Of a DNA stretch of 17,330 nt, positions 1 through 6,352 are shown in pieces. The DNA is taken from the NCBI GenBank assembly GCA_964368605.1, contig CAYJBP010000044.1:1-17330 (forward strand), written 5' to 3'. Positions within the stretch are counted from its first letter, which is position 1; each line of letters opens with the position of its first letter. Made by a program: the position numbers and the translations under genes. The stretch comes from CAYJBP01 sp964368605 (GTDB lineage: Bacteria > Bacillota > Dehalobacteriia > UBA4068). Under the pieces are notes generated by a model. The model saw nothing but the letters and a program-made list of their open reading frames with translations, ran no database searches and was not told where the DNA came from.

Positions 1-61
1 TTAACTCGCTTCTAATAATACAGTCTTAATAAAATATAGGCAATAAAATTAATCAGCACCC

Positions 62-90
62 TTGCTAAGCAGGGTTATCTATGCTATAAT
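62..90 (+). promoter_or_regulatory. Sigma-A type promoter of the SLH protein gene
   Basis: A perfect -10 hexamer TATAAT (85-90) is preceded by TG at 82-83, giving an extended -10 (TGCTATAAT). Seventeen bases upstream is TTGCTA (62-67), a 4 of 6 match to the -35 consensus. Transcription would begin near base 97, about 40 bases ahead of the ATG at 137, with GGGAGGT at 122-128 as the ribosome-binding site. The call rests on motif and spacing only. Confidence 0.7.
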
Positions 91-136
91 TTGTAGGTAA
101 CAGGAAAATACAATTGACTCAGGGAGGTAATCAATC

Positions 137-3100
137 ATGAACAAATTATTTACCATGTTGCTTTTTATTAGTATGCTGCTACTGGCATTTGTGCCGGGTA
201 TAGCCTTAGCAGAGGATAGTTTTGCCGATATGCCAAACGACTATTCTACAGCCGCCTTAAATAAGGCTATAGCTAATGGCCTGCTAAACGGTGCAGATGG
301 CCTGATTATGCCAGCTGATAACCTAACCCGTGCCCAAATGGGGGCTATTATTGTTAGGGCTTTTGGGGCAGAAAATATGGCCGACTTAGCAGCCTTTAGC
401 GATACAGATGCCGATAGCTGGTATTATCCCGAGCTGGCAGCGGCCGTTTATATGGGGATTATGGAAGGTAGCAATTCTTTAATGCGGCCTAATGATCCTA
501 TTACCCGCCAGGAGGCCTTTGTGGTTTTAGCCAGAGCCTTTGCTTTAGAAGCCGGTTCTTTGGAAGCTTTAGCTCAATTTAGCGATCAAGACCAAATCGC
601 CGCCTGGGCTAGCGAGTCCGTGGCTGCTATGGTTGCAAATGGCTATGTAGAAGGCGCTGATGGCAAAATTAATCCGCAAGCTAATATTAGCCGCAAAGAT
701 TTTGCTGTGGTAATGGATAGAATGATTGCCACCTATATTACCGAGCCAGGCGATTATAGCGAGCTTGATGCAGGCTCGGTGATGATTAATGTACCCGATG
801 TAACTTTAAGCGATATAACTATTAGCGGCAAGCTAATTATCGGCGATGGCGTGGGTGAGGGCGATATTACCTTGCATAATGTTACCGTTGAAGATGATAC
901 CATTGTGCGGGGCGGCGGTGCGGATACTATTCATATCACCGGCACATCCTCGCTTAATGACATTATAGTTAGCAAGGTAAATGGCGTAATTCGTATTCAT
1001 ATTGCCGACGGTGTAGATGTTAAATTTGTCTATATAGAAGATGGCAAAGATGATATTATTATCGAAGGTGATGTTGGCGAAATTATCATTAATAACCCGG
1101 TACCGGTTATTGTTAAAGGCGGCAAAGTGCAGCTGATAACCGCCGCTACCGAAGATGCCCAAATTAGCCTAGAAGAAGCCGAGGTAGATAAAGTAATTAT
1201 CCCCACCACTGCCTCGGGCACAAACCTAACTGTAGATGATAGCTCAAGCATTACCAAGGTTGAGGCCGCCGGTGAAGGCTCTAATATTGAGGGCGCAGGC
1301 CAAGTAGGTCAAGTTAGCGTAACCGGTAATGATATCAGCATTGATACCCCGGGCACACAGGTAGATGTAGCCCAAGGCATTACCGGCACCCAAGCCGAAG
1401 GCGAGGCTGTAGAAGGTGGAACCAGCATTACCACCGCCAAGCCCAGCAGCGGCGGTAGCAGCGGTAGCAGCGGTGGTGGCGGCGGCGGTGATACCGGCAC
1501 CCCTACCTTTACTTATAATGTAGTTATTGAAAGTAGTGAGGGCGGCAGGGCAACTTCCGATATTACGGGCACTAATAGAGTAGGCTCTACGGCCAAGATT
1601 ACGGCCGAGCCTTTAGAGGGGTACATAGTAGCTAAAGTATTAGCCACCGACCCGGATGGTAAAACAATTGAATTGAATGAAAGCGGAATATTCGGAATAC
1701 CAATTATCTCTAGCAATTACGCAAAGGCTAGAGAATATAGACTATCCCTGCAACAAGCCGGTACTTATACCATTAAGGTGGAATTTATTAAGCCGCTTAA
1801 ATCTATGGAAGTTTTTGTGGTAAATGATGCCGAAAGTTATAAAAGGCTTAGTGATCTTGGTATAGAGGCGGCCTGGCCGGAAAACCCATCTTATATTGAT
1901 GATTTAGCGATCAATCCCTGGTTGGCTGTTATTGTAAAGCGGCATGAGAATTATTTGCCTACAAATGATAATGAAGATAATATATATAATAAAGTGTATT
2001 TTCAGGAAACCAGTGTCTATCGTAATGGCGTTCTGTTAAACAAACCTTTCTCAGGTAATGATACTTATGGCAACGCATTTAGCGCCTATATAGGCCCTGC
2101 CCCAGCTAATGACTCGACTGGGCATTCCTTTAAGCAAGATTCCCTTAGTGGCATCTACGGCGTTCATATTGAATTTCAAGGGGCAACCTATTATGAAGAA
2201 GTAAGTTATACCCACCCCGACGAAACTGTTTATAATGTAGATTTGATTAATGGTTTAACCAATGATAAAATTAAATCCTTTATTATTACAGGTGAAGATA
2301 CCATAACTTTGCCCTCTGCCGATGAATTGCCGCAAATGGAGGGTTATATTTTCCAAGGCTGGTCTAAGGAGAACGAAGAAACTCTTTTAGATATTACCGG
2401 AAATATACCGATTAATTCAGCCGCCACTTTTACCGCCCAATACCTGCCAATTACCGAACAAATCGTCACATTTAAAACCGATAAGGTAGCGGCTTATGCC
2501 GAAGCCGGCATAAGCTTGGCTAATAATACCATTACCTTAGACCATACTAGGTTTATGGCTTGGCTTGGCGAGCAGGCTAATCCCCCGGACGCTCTAAGTA
2601 AATTGCTGGTATTAAATGATAATGGCGAAACTCTGCTTTGTGTCGAAATGCAAATGACTGCACCGGCTGGGGCTTATTCTGTAGAGACAGTATCCGGCAC
2701 AGGCTTATCGAATGAAGAAGCGGACAACCTGGTAGAAGATGGCATCGTTTCATTCACTATCGATATTATGGAAGCCAGCACCAGGCCTTTAAACGATTTT
2801 ACGGAAAACGAAATCTACACCTGGTTTAATGGCCCGCTTGGTGACGCCATTGAAGGCAAACTAATAGCCGCCACCGAACAAACTCTAAGTTTCCGCACTA
2901 TCAATAGCCCCATCAGCCATACAGCTAAAACGCCATCCGACTTAACCATAGCACTTGCTGCCGGTATTGAAACTGTGCACTTAGGTGCTGATATTGATAT
3001 GGGAGATACTGCCCTTGTAATATCGGCCGGCACTACCCTAAATGTGGCGAATTATACGCTTACTATTAATAATCTGGATGATTCTCATTATGTAGCGGGC

Positions 3101-4207
3101 ATCTTAAACATTAGCGGCGGCAAGGTTGTTTCCGGTGATAGGTTTACCGGTGATGGCGAAATAAATATATCGGGCAGCGGTAAGCTGCAGATGGAGCAAC
3201 AATACTTTGATCAATCCGCACCCATATTTAGCATAGCCGGCGCAAACTCGATGCTATCTTGGGATAATACTGGAGAATTTGATGAATTAATAACCATCTT
3301 TATCGGCAGCGGCGGCATCATAGAGCTAAGCAATGATGCCATGCTAACTTATGATATAGCACCAGACAGAATAGAAGGTGGCGATGAGGATGAAGGTGGC
3401 GGCATATCACCGGCCGCATCGTATTCTGCAGAAGCAACCTATACCCTCCAAAAAGGTACCGCAACCATTAAAAAAAGCTATTCTACAAACAAAAACTTTA
3501 TTATTGATGCCGGTGCTGTACTGGCGCTGGATATAACTTCCGGTGAGGGGGATGCAGCAGCGAATGAATTAAGCTTTACAAGTGCGAATATTACCAATAA
3601 TGGTATATTATCCGTACAGGTGGGCAGCACCTTAGATCTTCTCGCAGCCAGTGAATTGCCCACCGAGCAAACAGGCCAATATATTATTAATGGCAAAGTG
3701 GATGGCTCCTCGTATAGTGGCAGCTTTGATTTTGAAAATACCGATGCCAGAGTTGTATTTAACCACGGCAGTTTGTGGTATAAAAATGGAAAGCCTTATT
3801 TAAGCACGGACACAAATGATGCAAATCAGGAAGAAGGCGATATAATACTCGGTCAAGGCGTCAGCCTAATCTTCGAAGATGGCGCATATAGCCTGGCTGC
3901 AGCCCCTATGTCTCCTGTGGCACTTTATGTTCGTGGCGATGTAACTTTTAATAAGCCTATTCACTTAGAAGAATCTTATATTATAAACGTATTTGTCGGC
4001 GGCCACCTAACTTTAAATGCCGCCCTAACCGGCAACGGCCGATTGGACGGGGATATGCCTGGTGTTGATGAATATGAAGTAGCCCGCCTTACTATCGGTG
4101 AAAAAGGTTCGGTAGAATGGCTTAATCTTGCCCCCGGCAAATATGAATATGCGCGTGATGAATCAACCCAAACCGGCAGCTGGCAAACTTATCAACCCAA
4201 AGAATAA
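137..4207 (+). CDS. Large secreted S-layer homology (SLH) domain protein with beta-rich body
   Basis: This 1356-residue protein is probably exported and held on the cell wall. It starts with a signal peptide (residues 1-25, hydrophobic core LLFISMLLLAFV, cleavage after ALA). Three SLH domains follow at about 27-75, 85-135 and 146-197, each with an FxD/FAD opening and an I/LTRxx or ISRxx ending; this family binds pyruvylated secondary wall polymers. Residues about 205-430 are short Val/Ile/Asp/Gly strands resembling a beta-solenoid. A Gly/Ser-only hinge lies near 436-451. Next come two beta regions resembling bacterial surface repeats: about 455-525, and an InlB/Flg_new-like segment around 715-760 with the motif GYIFQGWS and ending TFTAQY. 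The last 400 residues are again Gly/Asn-rich strands resembling a beta-helix. No catalytic site was recognised. The start is well supported by GGGAGGT eight bases upstream. The gene appears monocistronic. A structural or adhesive role is inference. Confidence 0.9.
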   Translation: MNKLFTMLLFISMLLLAFVPGIALAEDSFADMPNDYSTAALNKAIANGLLNGADGLIMPADNLTRAQMGAIIVRAFGAENMADLAAFSDTDADSWYYPELAAAVYMGIMEGSNSLMRPNDPITRQEAFVVLARAFALEAGSLEALAQFSDQDQIAAWASESVAAMVANGYVEGADGKINPQANISRKDFAVVMDRMIATYITEPGDYSELDAGSVMINVPDVTLSDITISGKLIIGDGVGEGDITLHNVTVEDDTIVRGGGADTIHITGTSSLNDIIVSKVNGVIRIHIADGVDVKFVYIEDGKDDIIIEGDVGEIIINNPVPVIVKGGKVQLITAATEDAQISLEEAEVDKVIIPTTASGTNLTVDDSSSITKVEAAGEGSNIEGAGQVGQVSVTGNDISIDTPGTQVDVAQGITGTQAEGEAVEGGTSITTAKPSSGGSSGSSGGGGGGDTGTPTFTYNVVIESSEGGRATSDITGTNRVGSTAKITAEPLEGYIVAKVLATDPDGKTIELNESGIFGIPIISSNYAKAREYRLSLQQAGTYTIKVEFIKPLKSMEVFVVNDAESYKRLSDLGIEAAWPENPSYIDDLAINPWLAVIVKRHENYLPTNDNEDNIYNKVYFQETSVYRNGVLLNKPFSGNDTYGNAFSAYIGPAPANDSTGHSFKQDSLSGIYGVHIEFQGATYYEEVSYTHPDETVYNVDLINGLTNDKIKSFIITGEDTITLPSADELPQMEGYIFQGWSKENEETLLDITGNIPINSAATFTAQYLPITEQIVTFKTDKVAAYAEAGISLANNTITLDHTRFMAWLGEQANPPDALSKLLVLNDNGETLLCVEMQMTAPAGAYSVETVSGTGLSNEEADNLVEDGIVSFTIDIMEASTRPLNDFTENEIYTWFNGPLGDAIEGKLIAATEQTLSFRTINSPISHTAKTPSDLTIALAAGIETVHLGADIDMGDTALVISAGTTLNVANYTLTINNLDDSHYVAGILNISGGKVVSGDRFTGDGEINISGSGKLQMEQQYFDQSAPIFSIAGANSMLSWDNTGEFDELITIFIGSGGIIELSNDAMLTYDIAPDRIEGGDEDEGGGISPAASYSAEATYTLQKGTATIKKSYSTNKNFIIDAGAVLALDITSGEGDAAANELSFTSANITNNGILSVQVGSTLDLLAASELPTEQTGQYIINGKVDGSSYSGSFDFENTDARVVFNHGSLWYKNGKPYLSTDTNDANQEEGDIILGQGVSLIFEDGAYSLAAAPMSPVALYVRGDVTFNKPIHLEESYIINVFVGGHLTLNAALTGNGRLDGDMPGVDEYEVARLTIGEKGSVEWLNLAPGKYEYARDESTQTGSWQTYQPKE

Positions 4208-4224
4208 CCCCCATCCCCGTAGGC

Positions 4225-4320
4225 AAGGGCTGCCACGCCCTTCCGCCCACTACCCACTCATCCCCGATTATGTTCATAAAAATACCCAATATGTGCAAGG
4301 GCGGAATCTATTTCCGCCCT
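4225..4320. repeat. Pair of GC-rich inverted repeats downstream of the SLH gene
   Basis: Two hairpin-capable units stand out in otherwise unremarkable sequence after the SLH stop codon. The first pairs AAGGGC (4225-4230) with GCCCTT (4237-4242). The second pairs AGGGCGGAA (4298-4306) with TTCCGCCCT (4312-4320) around a 5-base loop. Both units contain GCAAGGGC, at 4224-4230 and 4296-4302, and the first is followed by TTCCGCCC, echoing the second arm. They look like members of a dispersed intergenic palindrome family, but only this window is visible. No T-tract follows, so they are not typical terminators. Confidence 0.5.
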
Positions 4321-4331
4321 CAGCCGATCAA

Positions 4332-4369
4332 AAAAGCCCTCATAAATTGTAAGATTTATGAGGGCTTTT
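4332..4369. terminator. Hairpin terminator, possibly bidirectional
   Basis: A perfect 15-bp stem joins AAAAGCCCTCATAAA (4332-4346) and TTTATGAGGGCTTTT (4355-4369) across an 8-base loop. On the plus strand it ends in TTTT and could stop transcripts from the SLH gene, whose stop codon is 125 bases upstream. On the minus strand the same T-run follows the decayed ATC-hydrolase/TetR locus, whose last stop is at 4419, so it may be that locus's old terminator. Confidence 0.65.
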
Positions 4370-4418
4370 AGTATAAAATATGGTATAATAATATGCTTAA
4401 TTTATAAAAGCGAGCATA

Positions 4419-4527
4419 TTATTCCATCATCGTTAACTTAAAATCGCAGCAAATCACCATCGCCGATAGTCTTTGTTCTGCCCCAGATAAGCTTGGGATG
4501 CATATTGGTGTAGACTATATCATCGCC
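4419..4527 (-). pseudogene. 3' remnant of an ATC hydrolase-like gene (frameshifted)
   Basis: Read on the minus strand, bases 4527 down to about 4454 translate as GDDIVYTNMHPKL followed by IWGRTKTIGDGD. The frame then ends at a stop a few codons on. One frame over, directly adjoining, it reads CCDFKLTMME and a stop (4419-4421). Restoring two bases would give GDGDDCCDFK, which resembles the conserved C-terminal end of the L-2-amino-thiazoline-4-carboxylic acid hydrolase family (PF14196) as I remember it. The fragment is about 36 codons, far shorter than a whole family member. It abuts a TetR HTH fragment on the same strand, consistent with a decayed regulator-plus-enzyme locus. The family assignment is from memory of the motif and is moderately sure; that it is a broken reading frame is directly visible. 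Confidence 0.5.
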
Positions 4528-4694
4528 TCGAATAAGCCGTCTTTGCCCTTGAAGTGATTGTAAACAGCGCCGGTTGTAGCTTTGGCATTGGTGGCAATTT
4601 CTCGTAAATTGGCATTTATAAAGTCTTATTTGAGAAATTCCTCTTGAGCACAGGCTATAATTCGCTCTTTGCTAAGCTTTGATGAATAGCTCAA
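4515..4694 (-). pseudogene. TetR/AcrR-family regulator, N-terminal remnant
   Basis: The minus strand from 4694 reads as a TetR-type DNA-binding domain: KLSKERIIACAQEEFLK, an in-frame TAA (4626-4628), then DFINANLREIATNAKATTG and AVYNHFKGKDGLFEAMI, ending in TAG (4515-4517). The order (ERII helix, EEF, LREIA, TTGAVYNHFK, KDGLF) matches the HTH of this family. The first stop sits where a residue such as Tyr or Lys is usual before the Gly/Asp-Phe turn. The roughly 130-residue ligand-binding domain is missing; the following sequence belongs to another frame (see the adjoining remnant). The likeliest start is TTG at 4692-4694 behind AGGTGA. It is almost certainly non-functional as a repressor. The cause looks like an internal deletion plus point mutation. 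Confidence 0.75.
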
Positions 4695-4704
4695 ATATCA
4701 CCTC

Positions 4705-4741
4705 ACATAACAATGTTGGCATATTTTGATTGGCTTGTCAA
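4705..4741 (-). promoter_or_regulatory. Probable relict promoter/operator of the TetR remnant
   Basis: On the minus strand a consensus -35 box TTGACA (4736-4741) lies upstream of the TetR fragment. It is followed by the short dyad ACAT-aaca-ATGT (4705-4716, read on the plus strand), which falls where a -10 box or operator would lie. The matching -10 hexamer at 17-base spacing (CAACAT) is poor. The layout fits a self-regulated TetR gene that has decayed, but this is inference from short motifs. Confidence 0.35.
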
Positions 4742-4742
4742 C

Positions 4743-4777
4743 AAAAAAAAGTCACAGTAAAAACTGTGACTTTTTTT
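4743..4777 (-). terminator. Rho-independent terminator of the lipoprotein gene
   Basis: A perfect 15-bp stem joins AAAAAAAGTCACAGT (4744-4758) and ACTGTGACTTTTTTT (4763-4777), with a 4-base AAAA loop. Read on the minus strand it lies 42 bases past the lipoprotein stop codon and ends in a run of eight T residues, so it is a textbook intrinsic terminator for that gene. Its symmetry means it could also stop plus-strand transcription. Confidence 0.85.
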
Positions 4778-4819
4778 ATAGCCCAAATCGCTGCATTTTA
4801 TCAAAGCAATGATAATGGC

Positions 4820-5431
4820 CTATTCTTCATAGTAGTCATAATAACCGTAATAGCCATAATAATCATAATAGCCATAATAGGCTTGGTACGGGTCTACACT
4901 ATAAATGCCACCATAGCCATATAGCTCATCATAAGTATAATTATTTGGATCGAAATATTCATCAAAAGCTTGATAGCTATCCGGATCATAAGGAATAATT
5001 GTGGCTTGGGCATAAGCGCTATCTAGGGGAATTAATTCATTCATCGAGCCGTCTATGGCCTCAAAATGTAAAATTGTGCCGCTTAAGTTCATATCTAATG
5101 CCAATTCTCCGGCCACCAATTGGCCGCTTTTAGTTGCCTCATCCCATACTAAATCATAATGGGCTAAAATATAACCTTCTTCATAATCATAAATTAAGAC
5201 TTGATTTTCGCGATTAACATCCATGATAAAAGTTGGATCTGATTCCATGTACCAATAGCCATAGATTTCGGTCTCAGCCGCAGCAGGGGCAGGCTCTTCC
5301 ACAACGGCCTCTTCCACTACCGGCTCTTCGCTTATAACTTCCTCTTCGCCACCGCCGCAAGCTGCTAAAGTAAAGCTTAGTACTAAGATTGAGCTTAAAA
5401 ATAATAGCTTAAATAATAAAGACTTTTTCAT
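4820..5431 (-). CDS. Lipoprotein with acidic linker and tyrosine-rich C-terminal tail
   Basis: A 203-residue lipoprotein of unknown function. The N-terminus has a Lys-rich head, a hydrophobic stretch and the lipobox L-A-A-C with lipidated Cys25, so the mature protein should be anchored on the outer face of the membrane. A Glu/Val/Pro/Ala linker (29-55) follows. Residues about 56-145 look like a small beta domain (YGYWYMESDPTFIMDV, later GTILHFEA). The tail is extreme: 16 of the last 33 residues are Tyr, ending in a run of (G/D)YY triplets and EE. The start at 5431 is chosen over an upstream in-frame Met (5524) because AGGAGG lies seven bases ahead of it and the signal peptide begins there. 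It has its own extended -10 promoter and terminator, so it is likely monocistronic. No family was recognised for the central domain. Confidence 0.85.
   Translation of the reverse strand: MKKSLLFKLLFLSSILVLSFTLAACGGGEEEVISEEPVVEEAVVEEPAPAAAETEIYGYWYMESDPTFIMDVNRENQVLIYDYEEGYILAHYDLVWDEATKSGQLVAGELALDMNLSGTILHFEAIDGSMNELIPLDSAYAQATIIPYDPDSYQAFDEYFDPNNYTYDELYGYGGIYSVDPYQAYYGYYDYYGYYGYYDYYEE
4823..4879 (-). repeat. 9-bp period coding repeat (YYG/YYD units)
   Basis: The last 19 codons of the lipoprotein encode a near-regular series of Tyr-Tyr-Gly or Tyr-Tyr-Asp triplets, giving a 9-base periodicity of TAT/TAC, TAT/TAC, GGC/GAT-type codons. Such a tandem array can expand or contract by replication slippage in steps of three residues without a frameshift. 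The tract length may therefore vary between strains. Confidence 0.7.
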
Positions 5432-5471
5432 ATAATATCCTCCTGTTTTTTTGATGGTGTTTAATTTAATC

Positions 5472-5480
5472 ATTATAGCA
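5472..5480 (-). promoter_or_regulatory. Extended -10 promoter of the lipoprotein gene
   Basis: On the minus strand TGCTATAAT occurs (TATAAT at 5477-5472, TG at 5480-5479), identical to the extended -10 in front of the large SLH gene. No good -35 hexamer is seen at 16-18 bases, which is common for extended -10 promoters. The start of transcription would be near 5465, leaving a leader of about 35 bases that includes AGGAGG. Confidence 0.6.
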
Positions 5481-5594
5481 TATTTTGAATCCCCAAAAAT
5501 TGAAAGTGGCAAAATTGACACCACAAGCTCCTAGGGAAACCGATATTGTTCGAACCCAGCCCGGCCTTGGCTGTTTTTGATTTGTTTTGTAGGG

Positions 5595-5610
5595 AATGGT
5601 CTTGACCATT
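5595..5610. repeat. Palindrome AATGGTC-tt-GACCATT
   Basis: A perfect 7-bp inverted repeat with a 2-base centre, preceded by GTAGGG. It sits at the left edge of the repeat-rich gap and supplies the ATG of a spurious open frame. Near the right side, GGAGTGGTCAAG (5977-5988) shares TGGTC but is not a mirror copy. Compact palindromes of this kind are often members of dispersed intergenic families; copies elsewhere cannot be checked here. Confidence 0.5.
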
Positions 5611-5670
5611 GCGTTGTTTGGGTTATTGTTAGCTATTGTTAGCTGGACTATTTTAGTCTTTTGCTGCTGG

Positions 5671-5715
5671 TTGTTAGTTGGGTTGTGGGCTATTTATGTT
5701 TATTGGCGGATATTT
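5671..5715 (+). repeat. Diverged repeat, copy A (inverted relative to B and C)
   Basis: This 45-base segment matches the reverse complement of 6126-6170 at 39 of 45 positions by hand alignment, including an identical 16-base 3' end (TTATTGGCGGATATTT). With copy B it forms a long imperfect inverted repeat whose arms are separated by about 410 bases. It could be the terminal portion of a degenerate element, or two independent insertions of one repeat family. Confidence 0.65.
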
Positions 5716-5804
5716 CTATTGGTTGCTCTTTCTTGGGTGGGCAGGCTTTCTTGCTGTGTCTTTGCGAAGCAACTTATGAAGATATCCCCTTCGACGGAAC
5801 ATCA

Positions 5805-5816
5805 CTTGATATCAAG
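5805..5816. repeat. 12-bp perfect palindrome CTTGATATCAAG
   Basis: A perfect self-complementary 12-mer in the non-coding gap, with a further GATATC 15 bases upstream (5781-5786). It could be a protein-binding site or part of the same repeat unit. No gene start lies nearby for it to control. Confidence 0.35.
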
Positions 5817-5897
5817 CATTATGGCTTAATATTTGATTAAGATTAAACAAAATATAGGATGCGGACTTAGCTAAGGCACGTAGCAATAGCAACTAGC

Positions 5898-5930
5898 GGT
5901 CGTTTTTGGTTACTTTTTGCGACCAAAAAC
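5898..5930. repeat. Inverted repeat GTTTTTGGT / ACCAAAAAC
   Basis: A 9-bp inverted repeat (5902-5910 with 5922-5930) around an 11-base spacer, with a second possible pairing of GGTCG (5898-5902) to CGACC (5920-5924). The phrase ATGCCCCTTGTCGATAAAAG follows, then AAGTAAC and AAAGCCAAC blocks. I recall similar 'GGTTACTTTTTG...AAAGTAAC' intergenic repeats in other bacteria, but that is memory rather than evidence from this window. Confidence 0.45.
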
Positions 5931-6020
5931 TAACAATGCCCCTTGTCGATAAAAGTAACTACAAAAGCCAACAAAGGAGTGGTCAAGAAATCCTTACAAT
6001 ACAAGAGATAAAACAAACAT

Positions 6021-6064
6021 AAATACCTGCGAAAAATGTAAATATCCTATAATCCAGCAAACAA
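6021..6064 (-). repeat. Diverged repeat, copy C (direct to B)
   Basis: On the minus strand this 44-base segment parallels copy B. Its first 27 bases match B at 24 positions (core TAGGATATTTAC), and the rest is more diverged, ending in GTATTT. The similarity extends upstream of both copies into a shared TGCCTTTTG. B and C lie 106 bases apart in the same orientation, so the unit appears to have been tandemly duplicated. Confidence 0.55.
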
Positions 6065-6125
6065 AAGGCAACAAAACCAAGGCCAGCAAGGCCAACCCCT
6101 TCAACCCAAAAATCAAAACAAACCA

Positions 6126-6170
6126 AAATATCCGCCAATAAGCGTAAATATCCTAAAACCCAGCTAACAA
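6126..6170 (-). repeat. Diverged repeat, copy B
   Basis: This is the minus-strand copy of the 45-base repeat that pairs with copy A (39 of 45 identical) and is direct to copy C. It lies within a minus-strand open frame of hydrophobic codons that lacks a ribosome-binding site, which argues that the frame is a by-product of the repeat's composition. Confidence 0.65.
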
Positions 6171-6278
6171 AAGGCAAACAAACATCATAACCTAAAAGCC
6201 AACTTTTACCTACCAATATAAAAAAGGATTTACTTTACTCGATACCGAAATATTAAAACAAGGAAATTCGACAAATAT

Positions 6279-6301
6279 CGCAATTGCGTTTATACTATAA
6301 T
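6279..6301 (+). promoter_or_regulatory. Probable promoter and palindrome ahead of the transglutaminase/GHL10 unit
   Basis: A perfect TATAAT (6296-6301) lies about 50 bases ahead of the chosen start at 6353. No good -35 box is present at 17 bases (AAATAT). Immediately upstream is the perfect 10-bp palindrome CGCAATTGCG (6279-6288), which overlaps the spacer and could be an operator or simply chance. Transcription from this -10 would begin near 6308. That excludes translation from the more upstream in-frame ATG at 6284. Confidence 0.5.
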
Positions 6302-6352
6302 AGTGGTACTTTTAATGGCCTAAAGGGTCAAACAATTAAGATAGGTGTATTT

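Larger units (their letters stand above)
5525..6280. other. Repeat-rich intergenic region without a convincing gene
   Basis: About 755 bases lie between the lipoprotein promoter region and the promoter of the transglutaminase gene. Two 77-codon open frames exist (5596-5829 plus, 5983-6216 minus), but neither has a ribosome-binding site. Both consist of low-complexity hydrophobic codons (Leu, Val, Trp, Phe, Cys) unlike the neighbouring genes, and each overlaps diverged copies of the same repeat on opposite strands. The region has strong strand asymmetry: T/G-rich from about 5560 to 5760 and A/C-rich from about 5940 to 6220 on the plus strand. It is best read as a degenerate non-coding repeat or mobile-element remnant. 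Confidence 0.6.

Noticed and set aside
833..1162. Antisense open frames within the SLH gene (several, 63-109 codons)
   Set aside because: They are shadows of a highly biased coding sequence, with no ribosome-binding sites or recognisable protein motifs.
4384..4389. TATAAT on the plus strand after the 4332-4369 hairpin
   Set aside because: No plus-strand gene follows it and no -35 box is visible, so it is probably chance in AT-rich sequence.
4823..4879. Possible CRISPR-like or tandem array from the 9-base periodicity
   Set aside because: The period is an in-frame coding repeat of Tyr-rich triplets at the end of the lipoprotein, with no spacers.
5432..5524. Upstream in-frame Met for the lipoprotein adding 31 residues
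   Set aside because: This segment contains the promoter and ribosome-binding site of the gene, and the signal peptide starts at 5431.
5596..5829. Plus-strand 77-codon open frame of hydrophobic residues
   Set aside because: Its ATG lies inside a palindrome, no ribosome-binding site precedes it, and it overlaps repeat copy A. Leu/Val/Trp/Cys richness follows from the T/G-rich sequence.
5983..6216. Minus-strand 77-codon open frame of hydrophobic residues
   Set aside because: It has no clear ribosome-binding site, covers repeat copies B and C, and its composition mirrors the A/C-rich plus strand. Membrane-like character is a by-product of the bases.
6284..6352. Upstream in-frame ATG extending the transglutaminase protein by 23 residues
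   Set aside because: The TATAAT at 6296-6301 lies downstream of this ATG, no ribosome-binding site is present, and a clean signal peptide begins at 6353 behind AGGTG.
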